64,000 bases of DNA from Nematostella vectensis (taxonomy: Eukaryota; Cnidaria; Anthozoa; Actiniaria; Edwardsiidae). The notes beneath the pieces are model-generated. The model was not told where the DNA came from and made no database searches. It worked only from the letters and a program-made list of their open reading frames with translations. This document shows positions 30,501-40,532 of this stretch, in pieces. Made by a program: the position numbers and the translations under genes. The stretch spans positions 9,538,801 through 9,602,800 of the forward strand of contig NC_064044.1 of assembly GCF_932526225.1 (NCBI RefSeq). The letters run 5' to 3'. Within the stretch, counting starts at the first letter, position 1. Every line of letters starts with the position of its first letter.

Positions 30501-33500
30501 TGCAGTTCCTGTCATGAAACTGAAACTCTGACAACATCAAGTCAAATCCACCAAAGAGGCAAGTCTTTCGATGTCAACCGGCGAGTAGTGTACCACTCCC
30601 TGGAAAGTGGAAATGGATATGAGGGACTTGCTTCATTTTGCAGAGTCATGAATATGCCATGCGTTAGCAAAGCAGCATATTACAAACAATTGGACATAAT
30701 TGTCAATGCTCAGGAAGAGGAGGGAAGACGTGAAATGTGTTCGGCCGCAAAAAGACTGCGTCAGAAGCTGATGGGAGATGATGGCAAGGAGTTTGAGCTT
30801 CTTGACGTGGCTGTCAGTTTTGATGGAACCTGGGCCAAGAGAGGCTTCACATCACTCACTGGAGTGGTTTTTGCTATTTCTATAGACACTGGAGAGGTCC
30901 TAGACTACCATGTCCTCTCCAAACAATGCCAGACATGTACCATAAACAGAGGCAAAATTTCTGATGATGGAAAGTTTGAGGATTGGATACTAGAACATGT
31001 GGCTTCAGGTGCATGTGACATAAACTTTGTTGGAAGTTCTCCTGCCATGGAGGCAGAGGGTGCTGTTGTGCTCTGGAGTAGATCCATGGAACGCTACAAC
31101 ATCAGGTACAAGTGGATGATTTGCGATGGGGACAGTAAATCACACAACTCTGTCCAAGACATTTACGATGAATGTAGGGTGGAAAAATTAGACTGTGTGG
31201 GGCACGTGCAAAAAAGGATGGGAAAGCGGTTGCTCCAGTTGAAGAGTAGGAGAAAAGGGAAGCTAGATGATGGCCATACGATTGGTGGCCGTGGCCGCCT
31301 CACAGAGGCCAAGATAAAAAAAACTCCAAAAGGAGTATGGTCTGGCAATTCGCCAGAACACTGTGCAAGATACCAATCCCACAGAAAGAGACATTGATGT
31401 GGCAGTATATGCGATGAAAAAGAATATAATTGCATCTCTACACCACAATATTGGGGTGCCAGATCTTCAAAAACAGCATCGCTACTGCCCAAAAGGGGCA
31501 AATTCCTGGTGTAAGTTCCAACAGGACGAAGCCACCGGTACCTCCAGTTACGACTCAGCAGACTGCTTACCTGAGGTTTTTCTAGAGGTACTGCGGCCAG
31601 TATACATGAGCTTGAGTGAGACTGATTTACTGAAGAGATGTGTTCGTGGAAAGACACAGAACCCTAACGAATGTATTAATTCGTTGGTTTGGGCCCGATG
31701 CCCAAAACACAAGCACCATGGCCCAAAGGTGGTGCGATTTGCAGCAGCATCTGCTGTCTGCCATTTTCATGGGGGGGCTGCTAGTAGGGAGAAAGTGATG
31801 GAGAGTCTTTTGATTCCTGCTGGCAGCCATACAAAGCAGGGATCAGAAAGCGGGTGCAGAAAGCAGACAGGCAAGTGTCTGAAAAGGCAAAGAAGAAAAG
31901 ACAGGCCACCCAGATGCGCAGAGTACGCAGGGAGGAGGCTCTAAGGAGTGCTGAGGGTGTTACTTACGAGTCTGGAGCATTTTAGCTAAAATATTTTCAA
32001 GAACATTGCTTATATGATAAGAAACAGCGTTTTTGTGATTATTGTCAACTTTAAAGGCATTTTCCCGAATTTTTGCTTTTCGGGCTTCAAGAAAAGATAT
32101 CTCTTCAAGAATTTGTTCAATTGACCTCAAACTTTCAGCATTGATAGATATAACTGAGGTGATTAAAATGAGTTGAGGGATTTCCTCTTTAATTTTTTAA
32201 AAGAAAGTTATGGACTGATGAAGTCAATTTTCCTATTATGCAAATTTAAATGACTTCTATTGGCTTATTTTTTGGAATTCCAAAATTTCCTCAACTCATT
32301 TTAATTATTAGTGTTCTAGCAATAGTACAATGAAGAAAAATCGAAATTCCATTCAATCTGCAAGGAGTTATTTTTTCTTAAATAAAAACTCTCCTTACTC
32401 AACATGTGTCTTTTTGAAAGCCTGGTATCAAATTACATTGTCATATTTCACGGAATAAAATATAAAATCAGAATCGTCATCTCATAACCTTTCCAATGAT
32501 ATATGGTTTGCTATAGTTATGATGAAAACTTTGACAGTTGTGATTTTTTTTGCAACACCACTCAATTTGCTATGAGTTCAGGTAGACCCCCGCCTTAAAG
32601 TTCAACTGTTTGTAGACAATTACAAGCCTACAATAAACACTGACTCCAGACATGCGCAGTACCATGACGCTGCTGAAGGCACACACGATGGTCATTTTGG
32701 TTATCGTAAATTTGTTATTTGTGGCCTTTAAGCTTTTTTATTTCAAAGTTGACTTGCATTGACAACCAAAAACTAATAGCTTGGCAGTCAACATTTAGTG
32801 ACGTCTATTTGTAACCTGAGCTGAATTATGACGCCAAAAGTACACTCACATGTAAATCATGACGTCATGTTTGTTCTACTGTGTCTCTAACATACTTACA
32901 GCAGAGTCCCGGATCAATATACACGTCATCAATAGCGATGTCGGAATAACCTGTGTTACCAACTTTCGCCTCGATTGTGAGCTGTTAGAGTATAAAAACA
33001 CGGAGAATGCGTCACAAAACAAGGCACATTTCAGCATATTTAAAAAGGTTTTCGTGGTTTTTCGAATTTAGCCCAACTAGCTATGTTCATCTTGTCCTTG
33101 TAAGAATGTGTACAATGTGTGACATAGTGTTTTGTGTTCAGTATTGTTAAAATGACCTGATAATTGCTTATGTTTTATCTTACTCTGTGTAACTAAACAC
33201 CAAGTCAACCATGCATACAACAGCACAAGCACCTTGTATCTGGTTACAACAGGAGGGTCAATGCTCCCCATTCCAATGATCCATTCCTGTCCTTGATTTC
33301 CATACTTGTAGAGAATATTACTGTACCCAGACCCTTCGTAGTCAGCCCTCACGGTCAAGGATCCCACAGTGCTCCCGTACATATTGTAGGCGATTTTGAT
33401 GCACTGTCCCCCAGCCACGTACGGCATCCAATGGGTGACCAGTTTGGCGCTATCGCCGTTGACGCGAGATGAGGATTCGATGTATAAATAAGAACCTAGA

Positions 33501-36500
33501 AGACGTTGCATGATCAGAAGAGCAAAGATGATGATAGAAGCACAGGGAACTCCCATTTTAGGCCGATGAATTCGGACTAAAGAAATTTTCTGGCGTGTTT
33601 TCTATAGCGTGTAAAAAGAGTTTCATCTCTTGCCTCGTTTTACTAGGTATGTCGTGACACGTAAGCCATTTCGAAGTCGAGAGGGCCGTTAGACCGCTAA
33701 CCAATGAGAGAGCGCCTGAAAGCTACGGGAGCCTAAGAAGCAGACAAGGGAGCCAGTGCTGAAAAACGCAAGACTAGTTCCAGTACCGCGCGGTTAAACC
33801 AGCCTTTTTGTTTTGAAATGGCGGCTTTTTACCGGCGAACTGTCACATTTTGGCGAATGCTAAGAAAACTAGACCAAACCTAAGGCTATAATTTTCTTTA
33901 TGACTCCCTCACTATCACACAAATCTGTCATCTTTTGTACAGTATGGTTTAAATGCTGTACAGTTAGTCAAATCAGCGACTGAAGTCAGCCTTTCGTACC
34001 TTTTCTCGAACGATTCAACACTACGATTGTGCTTGTTTTCGCCAGAGCACGCGCATGCGCATACGTTTTTCAGCACTGTCGACAAGGGATATAAATAAAC
34101 ACATGCAATAAATTTAACATCATTAGAGGCGAGCTCCAATTGAATTCAATTTAGTTCAATACATTTTATTTAATTCCCTGTGCAAAAAGGAAAATTATAA
34201 AGGTAAGGATGAGATCATGGTGGTATGGTCTCTGAAACGGACCTGTGTGATATACTTCTTTCCTGTGCAAGTGTTATGGTCCTTGGACGGACCTGTATAT
34301 AGCGGCCGTTCTTACTTATGCCGTTGGTATGGTACAAAGACGAACCCGTATATATCAGCCGTTATTACCTGTGTCGGTGAGGTATAGTCCTTGGACGGAC
34401 CCGTATATAGCGGCTGTTCTCCCTTATGCCTGTGGTATGGTCATTAGACGAACGCGTACATATCAGCCGTTACTACCTGTGTCGGTGGTTCGTTCCTTTG
34501 GACGGACCGGCCGCTCTCATTTTGTGCCGGCGGTATGGTTCTTATACAAACCAGTGTTACAGTGAACGTTCTTACCTGTGCTATTGGCATGGTCCTCTTA
34601 GACGAACCTGTGTATATCGACCGGTTCTTACCTGTGCAAGTGGCATGATACTTAGACGAACCTGTTTATATCGACCGGTTCTTACCTGTGCTAGTGGCAT
34701 GATACTTAGACGAACCTGTTTATATCGACCGGTTCTTACCTGTGTTAGTGGCATGATCTAGACGAACCGGTGTATATAGACCGTTCTTACCTGTGCTAGT
34801 GGCATGTTCCTTAGACGAACCTGTGTATATCGGTGTTCTTATTACCTGTGCTAGTGACATGATACTTAGACGAACCTGTTTTTATCGACCGTTCTCGTTA
34901 CCTGTGCTAGTGGCATGTTCCTTAGAAGAACCTGTGTATATCTGTCGTTCTTACCTGTTCCGGTAGTATGATCTTTGGACGGACCTGTGTACGCCGTTTG
35001 AGTGACACCCGAGTGAATGATCCAATCAATTTCGTCGGAGTGACTGTTGCTCCATATTCCCATTCGGTTATTTTCGAAATCCGTGTCATCAGCACCTGGA
35101 CATTGAAGGTTTTGATAAGGGGTAGACCATTAAAAAGATTAGGATGGGCTGGTCGAGTGGTAAGGTTTCAGTCGTGCATAATAATTATTATAATTATTTT
35201 TTTTTCTTGCCTTGATGACGTGTGTTTTGGGCTGCACTTATTTTTTTCCAGTTTTTTTTTATCGTGTATGAATTTTTTTCTTTACACCCTCCCATTCCCT
35301 TTCCTAATAGTCAGTCCAGGATCCGTGATTGGACCAAAATTTACGAGAACAGGGAAATTGTGGAGGTGACTCGTGAAATCGTATTTTCTCGTCGTGACTG
35401 TGAAATGGGGAAACCTGACGATTTTTGCGTGAACCGGGAATTGGAAAGCCTTGAAATTTGTGAAACGATTTATCACCGCGCATTTATTGTTATTTTGCTT
35501 TTTGCCTTTTTATCTCATATTTTTATCGGCAATAACATAATTCTCCGTGATCCGTGAAATTGCAAAAAAAAAAAAAAAAACGATGTCCGTGATTGCTACC
35601 GGCTCAATCTACTAGTTAAGGATGTCACCTTGCAAGAATACACATGACATCAGTTTCTGTAGTAACATATGCATTTTTCCATACCCAGGTGGCATCTTCT
35701 TTTGACGCACGTGACACTTTCGCTCGCGTCACCCACACAGTTTTTCCCGCCATTCTTTGGGGCCGGGTTGTTGCAGTTACGTGACCTTTTTTGCGCACCC
35801 ACATCACACGTGACTGTACAGCTGGTCCAAGCAGACCACGCCCCCCAGTGTCCGTTAACTGGCTCTAAAAGCAAGGGGTGCACATTGCCTCAAATTATTT
35901 ATTAAATTATCAACTTTACATAAAACTATGTTAGGAAGTCTTTTTCAGGTGTAGATAAAGCGCATGCACACTTGTGTGAAATGTTTCAAATTAAGGCGGC
36001 ATTGTAACCAGTTGACTTCCGGAGGACAAATGGAAACCTCAACCGACAAGAGACAAAAGAATCTATGAGAATCCGTTCTAATTAACAGGCCATCCTCTCT
36101 AAATATCAGTCACATCCTCGAAGAATCTTCAAATAGACACTTATCATCGGAATTGCTGCTTCAAGACTACAGGAAAAAGATCAAAGAGCTCAAGTTATGA
36201 AATCATAAGCGATAAAGGCAACCGCTCACAGATTATTTTTTTCAAATGATTACCTGGGCACTCTGTGGTAGGACATTTCACGGTATCTTTCTCGATCCCG
36301 TACACGTTCACGTTCCCGCCACACGCGTGCACATTACCGGAGTGGTAGCAATACCGCTGACGAGACTTGTAGCAGTTGTCATCACAGGGTGTGTACGCTG
36401 ACCAGCTAGACCAGCCGAATTGAATTGCTATGGAAACACAATAACTTTATCACAAATACATTATTTATTAAATGGATGTAAAAATATTTTTTTATTCTTG

Positions 36501-39500
36501 AAATTAGAATCAGAAAGCGCAAAGAATGCAAAAAAAACCCGCCTTTTTTTATTGAAGAATCGCCTATATTAAGAATGTTTCAATATAACCACCATATAAT
36601 ACAATTTCTAAGGTAGCTGCATCACAGAGGACTTCGAATTGGAAGAGTGAGACTTACATACGATTTGACCAAGTTTTTTTGATACTAGATTTATAACGAT
36701 AACGTCCTCTTCATATGGGAACTTTTCTCATAATATAAATATAAACTGCGCCCCTTTCTCCCCTTTTCCTTGCCCCTGAAACAAGTTGCATTCTTTTTAT
36801 TTGCTTTTGATATAACGCTGATTTGCTTGTTTGTTAAAAACAAAAGGTTCCGGTACATGGACAAATTTGAAAAAAGTGTAAACAGGCGCGTACCCAGGAT
36901 TGGCTGAGGGGAGGGGGGGGGGGGGGGCGCATTCAAAGAGGTCATAGCAAATAGCGTACCCCCCTCCCCTTGTAAGCAATAAAAGAGCAAAAACAGAGGA
37001 AAATGGCCTTAATTGTCTGTACGCTGAAATACCTAAAATAAAACATAACCACCAGCAAACAACACATAACAACCACTAAACTGTCCTATTGCCCGTGGTT
37101 CCGATTCAAGGGAACCACCCCTTTTCCCGCATTGGTACTTACTTTTGCAGTCGTAGAGAGCGTTGATCTCTATGATGTCTTTGGGACTTAGAATGTTGCC
37201 GTTGCTAAACTCCATGTTTGGGTCGTGGATGGCTTCAATGGTAGGATTGCCATTTTTAGTGAACGCTTTTCGGCTGTAGTGCATGATGGACTTGTAGTCG
37301 TAATCCATTCCAATGTCATCGATTGTTTGTGATCCATACTTGTCAAACTGGTCCGCAAAACCTGTATTAGAGGGACATATTCAGCCACATTTCGGATACA
37401 AATTAAAAAAAATATCCGTTAACAACAAAGTGTTATATTTTCTCTCCCGAATTCAATAATAAAATATAACAACATAGCGTTCCTAAAGTATTAGCCTATT
37501 TAACATGGATGATTTCTCACACTTATTATTTTATCTTGCTACGATGATAAAAAAAGATATTAATTGGTATTTGGCAGGGACTCTAAAAAAGTCAATATTA
37601 TTAGAAAAGTCATATTCATTGCTCTTGGGGATGCATGTTTGTTTGGTGTTTTACCGTCTAGGATGTTTTCCCAGTTGATCCTGACATACTTGTCTCGATC
37701 TGATCGAGATTGCTCGTGCCAAAATCCTGGATGAAATAATGCAAAAATGCATTAAGGTACCGTGACTCTTTTGTGTGACACATTGTGATTGTGTCACCGT
37801 CGAGTGGTACGGTGTAACATGTAAATATGGTGTTATATGGCGAGGGTCTATTCCTACGCAGGGTGTATTCCAGGGTCGCCATAACAGTGCTAAGCCAATT
37901 ACAGTGGTCGCTCAAGCAAAAAAAAAAAAAAAAAAACAGAACGATATATACAATTATATTACAACAAGTTAAAAGCAGCAGCGTACGGGGTGGGACAAAT
38001 TACGTTAAACGTCAAATACGTTACATGACAGACATATAGATTTCCACGTGCGTGGATCATCCGGATTGAGCTATATTTTAGGGCGTCGGCATAGTATTTC
38101 ATGATAACTTTTTTGAGAGACCTGAAGTTAAGCTACAAGAAGTTGAGCTACAAGAGAGTTTTAAGTCGTTGCCAGGGAGTTCCAGAGTCTAACGGTTCTA
38201 AAAGAATGATCTTTGAACAGTCACAGTAATACATTTTCTATAGACAAAAGGGTAACATTCGGGTTACTTCGAGACCTCAAACGGGAACTACGAGCTAGCT
38301 GCATTGGGAAAATGTTCGAATTAACCTTTACTAGGCCCGTGGCTTTGGCTTTGCCAATAGCATATTGGCAAGAGGTTTAGGTTAAACTAGGCCTGTATTT
38401 ATAATTGAAATCGCATGTGAAAGATGTATTTCGTAGCACGTCTCTGGACACGATCAACTGCTGCAAAAGGTCTTTTGATTGGGGGTTCCGCGACATGACG
38501 GAAAATCCTGGAAAATTCGCAATTCGAGATAGAGGTAGAAGACACAATTTCTTACAATGGCTATCGGTTCGTTGTATTCCGGACTGATTTTTGAAACACA
38601 AATAACGTGAGGCCGAAATGCACATACCCAGATTTTTGCTTTTTAAGATTTTTTTTCCTTGATCATCCTTGCGCTATGTATGAGCTCAGGGACGAAAAGC
38701 TTAAATTTCAATGACACTTTAAAAAAAGTCGCATTTTATATTTTGTTTGCTATTACTCACTAAGTACTTAGAGAAGTTTTCCGCCTTATTAGATCTGAAA
38801 TGAGCTTATTTGAAGCGTTAAGTCATGTTTTTTCGTCATGTCGGGCTCCGCACTTGCGTCGTGTAAAGGTGATGTTACACGCGTCGTTTGCAATATCGTT
38901 TTTTTTTCGCGCAACAAACGACGCAACTATTTTCGGTGTACATGTTACATGGATCGTTTTGCAACATCGTTTGCAACATCGTTTGCAACATCACCTTAAT
39001 ACACATTGGTCCGCATGACGTGAGCCGGGTATATTTCTTGGACAATCGTCTTGGAAAACAATGGATTGTGGGATTTGTTGCACAAAAAAAAAACGACGAC
39101 GTGATGTTACATGGATCGATTTTTTCATAATTCGTCATTTTTTGTTGCAAGATTTTGATCCTGATTTAAAATTCTGCAGCATGCTGCAAAACAAAATGTT
39201 GCGTAAAAAACTAGGCGGAAAATCATGTTACAATCGTTTATTCGTGCAGCATGTTGCGCTAAAAATCGATGTTGCAAAAAAACGCTCGTACACCATAGTG
39301 ACGCGACGCATATTTGTCGCTTGCGGGATAAACGATACTGAAAGGACTTGTGTGACATTTAAAAGTTGTGCGATATGTGGTATGAATGTTGCGTGACAAG
39401 CGTGATATTTAAGAGCTGCATGACAAGTGTGAATGTATGACATTTCAAGTTTATATGACGAGCCGCGTCTGTGAGTTTGTAAGTCTGCGTGACGGGAGTG

Positions 39501-40103
39501 TGTGACACTGTACATACCAACAGCATGGAGCAACTCATGTAAAATGACGCCCACTTGATTGCAGCCTGAACCAAGCGAGAGAGTTTGTGGACCAGTTTGG
39601 TAGTACATCTTTCCGATCTTGGAAGAGCACCTGAAAGGTTAACAAGAGAATTGGGTTGAGGGCGGGGCAGGGCAGTGCGGGGCAGGGCAGGGCGGGGCAG
39701 GGCAGGGGTACGTACCCGTTCGTGTTAGTTATGTGAATGAAATTAGCCTGACCGCTGTAATGCACAAACTTTAGACACGTGTGACTTTGAAGCTGAACGA
39801 TGGCGTCAGCGAGGTTTTGTTCTATATGACCTGTGAACGTAGACCATAAGTGTTAGTTCAAATCAATCAATGGCGACGACGACGGTGATGATTATCATGA
39901 TGATGGCGATGATGGTGATGATTATGATGATTTGACACTTCACTTACTCATATGCGAGGGCACATAAATGGGAATCACACGAGAGGTCCAAAGTGAAGAC
40001 TTGGAGCGAACAGCATTTCGTTTGTTCCTATTCCTGTTCTTGATCATTCTCTCTTGTTCGGGGTCGAGGATAATGTCCCCTTGATACATCTTTATGTGTT
40101 TGT
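27561..40103 (-). CDS. Astacin metalloprotease with TSP1, MAM and ShK domains (5' exon missing)
   Basis: Exons in coding order: 40103-39948, 39830-39716, 39630-39518, 37726-37655, 37361-37143, 36427-36254, 35864-35685, 35095-34955, 33495-33233, 32981-32900, 28957-28844, 28507-28397, 28173-28060, 27565-27561. All splice phases agree, giving 618 residues plus a start exon I could not find upstream. The prodomain has the inhibitory MYQGD motif and a furin-type site RNKR. The zinc site HELLHAVGFWHEQSRSDRD and the Met-turn SIMHYSR are complete, so the protease should be active after prodomain removal. Two thrombospondin type 1 repeats, one MAM domain and three ShK domains follow. Such secreted astacins act on matrix and developmental substrates; the astacin-ShK combination is common in cnidarians. 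A Kolobok transposon occupies the intron between the MAM and ShK exons without touching exons. Confidence 0.88.
28060..28173 (-). CDS. Astacin gene exon: ShK domain 3
   Basis: 114 nt, phase 1-1; CPQWATAGEC, NPAWM and CAKSCRIC, ShKT pattern. Confidence 0.9.
28397..28507 (-). CDS. Astacin gene exon: ShK domain 2
   Basis: 111 nt, phase 1-1; CPLWAKAGEC, NAAWM and CGKSCGFC, ShKT pattern. Confidence 0.9.
28844..28957 (-). CDS. Astacin gene exon: ShK domain 1
   Basis: 114 nt, phase 1-1; six cysteines with CASWAASGEC, NSAWM and CKRSCNIC, the ShKT pattern. Confidence 0.9.
29561..29574. promoter_or_regulatory. Perfect X-box palindrome (RFX-type site)
   Basis: GTTGCCATGGCAAC is an exact palindrome matching the RFX X-box consensus GTNRCC-AT-RGYAAC. 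It sits 233 bp upstream of the transposase start inside the Kolobok element and could serve as its promoter element. The match is seen; the role is inferred. Confidence 0.45.
29807..31985 (+). pseudogene. Kolobok transposase with two frameshifts
   Basis: Exon 1 is 29807-30203, with a basic start RKKRKR and an acidic Ser/Asp-rich stretch. An intron 30204-30435 (GTGAGT...TTGCAG) joins in frame to exon 2, which has a Cys pair CSSC and the conserved core FDVNRRVVYHSLESGNGYEG, then DVAVSFDGTWAKRG and ICDGDSKSHNSV (candidate acidic catalytic residues). The frame breaks at an A8 run (31316-31323, one extra base). It breaks again near 31832-31836 (one base short), after which the original frame resumes to TAG at 31983-31985. 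A CHFHGG segment lies between the breaks. The two shifts cancel in phase but scramble about 170 codons, so this copy is probably inactive. Confidence 0.82.
32163..32306. repeat. Internal inverted repeat of the Kolobok element
   Basis: TTAAAATGAGTTGAGG near 32163-32178 recurs inverted near 32289-32305, close to the element's right end, after the transposase stop. Confidence 0.65.
32900..32981 (-). CDS. Astacin gene exon: MAM domain end
   Basis: 82 nt, phase 0 to 1; EAKVGNTGYSDIAIDDV is the conserved MAM C-terminus with its final Cys. Downstream is the ~3.9 kb intron holding the Kolobok element. Confidence 0.87.
33233..33495 (-). CDS. Astacin gene exon: MAM domain part 2
   Basis: 263 nt, phase 1 to 0; GSYLYIESS, then QCIKIAYNMYGSTVGSL, the MAM core. 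The donor AAG|GTGCTT is weak, but the phase fits the next exon. Confidence 0.82.
34236..34954. repeat. ~54-bp minisatellite derived from the MAM exon 3' end
   Basis: About 14 units of 51-58 bp follow the donor of MAM exon 1. Each unit aligns with the last ~40 bp of that exon plus its GTAAGA donor. At least five units keep CACAG|GTAAGAA exactly (GTAAGA at about 34570, 34626, 34680, 34733 and 34785 on the minus strand). Units farther from the exon are more diverged. Confidence 0.85.
34955..35095 (-). CDS. Astacin gene exon: MAM domain part 1
   Basis: 141 nt, phase 1-1; TDFENNRMGIWSN...DEIDWIIHSG...TGPSKDHTTGTG. The two cysteines normal for this MAM half are absent. A minisatellite copied from this exon's 3' end begins right after its donor. 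Confidence 0.85.
35685..35864 (-). CDS. Astacin gene exon: TSP1 repeat 2
   Basis: 180 nt, phase 1-1; WGAWSAWTSCTVTCDVG then RSRNCNNPAPKNGGKNC, a canonical thrombospondin type 1 repeat. Confidence 0.9.
36254..36427 (-). CDS. Astacin gene exon: TSP1-like repeat 1
   Basis: 174 nt, phase 1-1; starts GWSSWSAYTPC with six cysteines. It is a diverged thrombospondin type 1 repeat lacking the usual CSVTCG block. Confidence 0.8.
36885..36965. repeat. G-run repeat fragment
   Basis: GCGCGTACCCAGGATTGGC followed by a ~14-G run; same family as fragments near 20.6 and 43.5 kb. Located in an astacin-gene intron. Confidence 0.55.
37143..37361 (-). CDS. Astacin gene exon: Met-turn and end of catalytic domain
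   Basis: 219 nt, phase 1-1; YDYKSIMHYSRKAF is the Met-turn with its Tyr; ends at the LYDC motif typical of the domain end. Confidence 0.9.
37655..37726 (-). CDS. Astacin gene exon: third zinc ligand and Arg/Asp motif
   Basis: 72 nt, phase 1-1; FWHEQSRSDRDKYV completes the zinc-binding signature. Confidence 0.88.
38868..39000. repeat. Small fold-back repeat with AAGGTGATGTT ends
   Basis: AAGGTGATGTT at about 38870 is inverted at about 38990. Between them CGTTTGCAACAT is repeated three times. Similar GATGTTACATGGATCG text recurs near 39105, so related copies are adjacent. Non-coding, in the long astacin intron. Confidence 0.5.
39518..39630 (-). CDS. Astacin gene exon: catalytic domain part 2 with zinc helix
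   Basis: 113 nt; contains GCSSKIGK and HELLHAVG. The donor G|GTATGT splits the zinc motif; the third His ligand is in the next exon. Confidence 0.88.
39716..39830 (-). CDS. Astacin gene exon: catalytic domain part 1
   Basis: 115 nt, phase 1 to phase 2; HIEQNLADAI and TCLKFVHY match the N-terminal half of the astacin fold. A GGGGCAGGGC low-complexity tract directly follows its donor. Confidence 0.85.
39948..40103 (-). CDS. Astacin gene exon: prodomain end and mature N-terminus
   Basis: 156 nt, phase 1 at both ends. Encodes the Asp-switch MYQGDIIL, basic site NRNRNKR, then mature start with SLWTSRVIPIYVPS. The signal-peptide exon should lie above 40103, but no convincing one was seen before the fold-back element. 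Confidence 0.85.
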
Positions 40104-40532
40104 CTGTTTGGACAAGAAAAAAAGAACAATTGATCTTAGTATAGGACTGGCCTATACGATTAAGGGTGTGGTGTTTCTTAAGATAAGTATCATGTCATTA
40201 TAAAAAAAAAAAATAATAAAAAACTCCAAAATTTCTGGATGACTCAGGCCAAGGTATGCGCGGCTTGAGAATCCTTCGTGGCTTAGTGGAAAAGGAGTTT
40301 CTATGGTCTATACAGTATATTTAGGACTTTTGAAGGGAGCCTAAGAACTTAACCAGGGCACAAAACAGATCTGTTCCGCTGCATTTTTTTTTTTTTTTTT
40401 TTGCTGGCTAGGATATATTCTGGAAAAAATCGTCCCGAGTCGAACTAGTTGTGCTGGGAATATTATTGGGGCGGTGGAGCGGACGCTTGAGGGAAAAACA
40501 TCCCGTTATACGGACAATTATTCATGTGCTAA

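Larger units (their letters stand above)
29391..32598 (+). mobile_element. Kolobok-type DNA transposon with TTAA duplications
   Basis: TTAA at 29391-29394 and 32595-32598 bound a 3200 bp element. The inverted ends GGCGGGGGTCTACCTGAA (from 29395) match for 18 bp and continue to about 23 bp with one indel. TTAA target sites are shared by Kolobok and piggyBac elements; the transposase sequence (next entries) fits Kolobok. It lies in an intron of the astacin gene, in the opposite orientation. The well-matched ends suggest a fairly recent insertion. Confidence 0.88.

Noticed and set aside
31163-31657. 164-codon minus-strand frame within the Kolobok element
   Set aside because: Antisense shadow of the transposase, which has clear family sequence on the plus strand.
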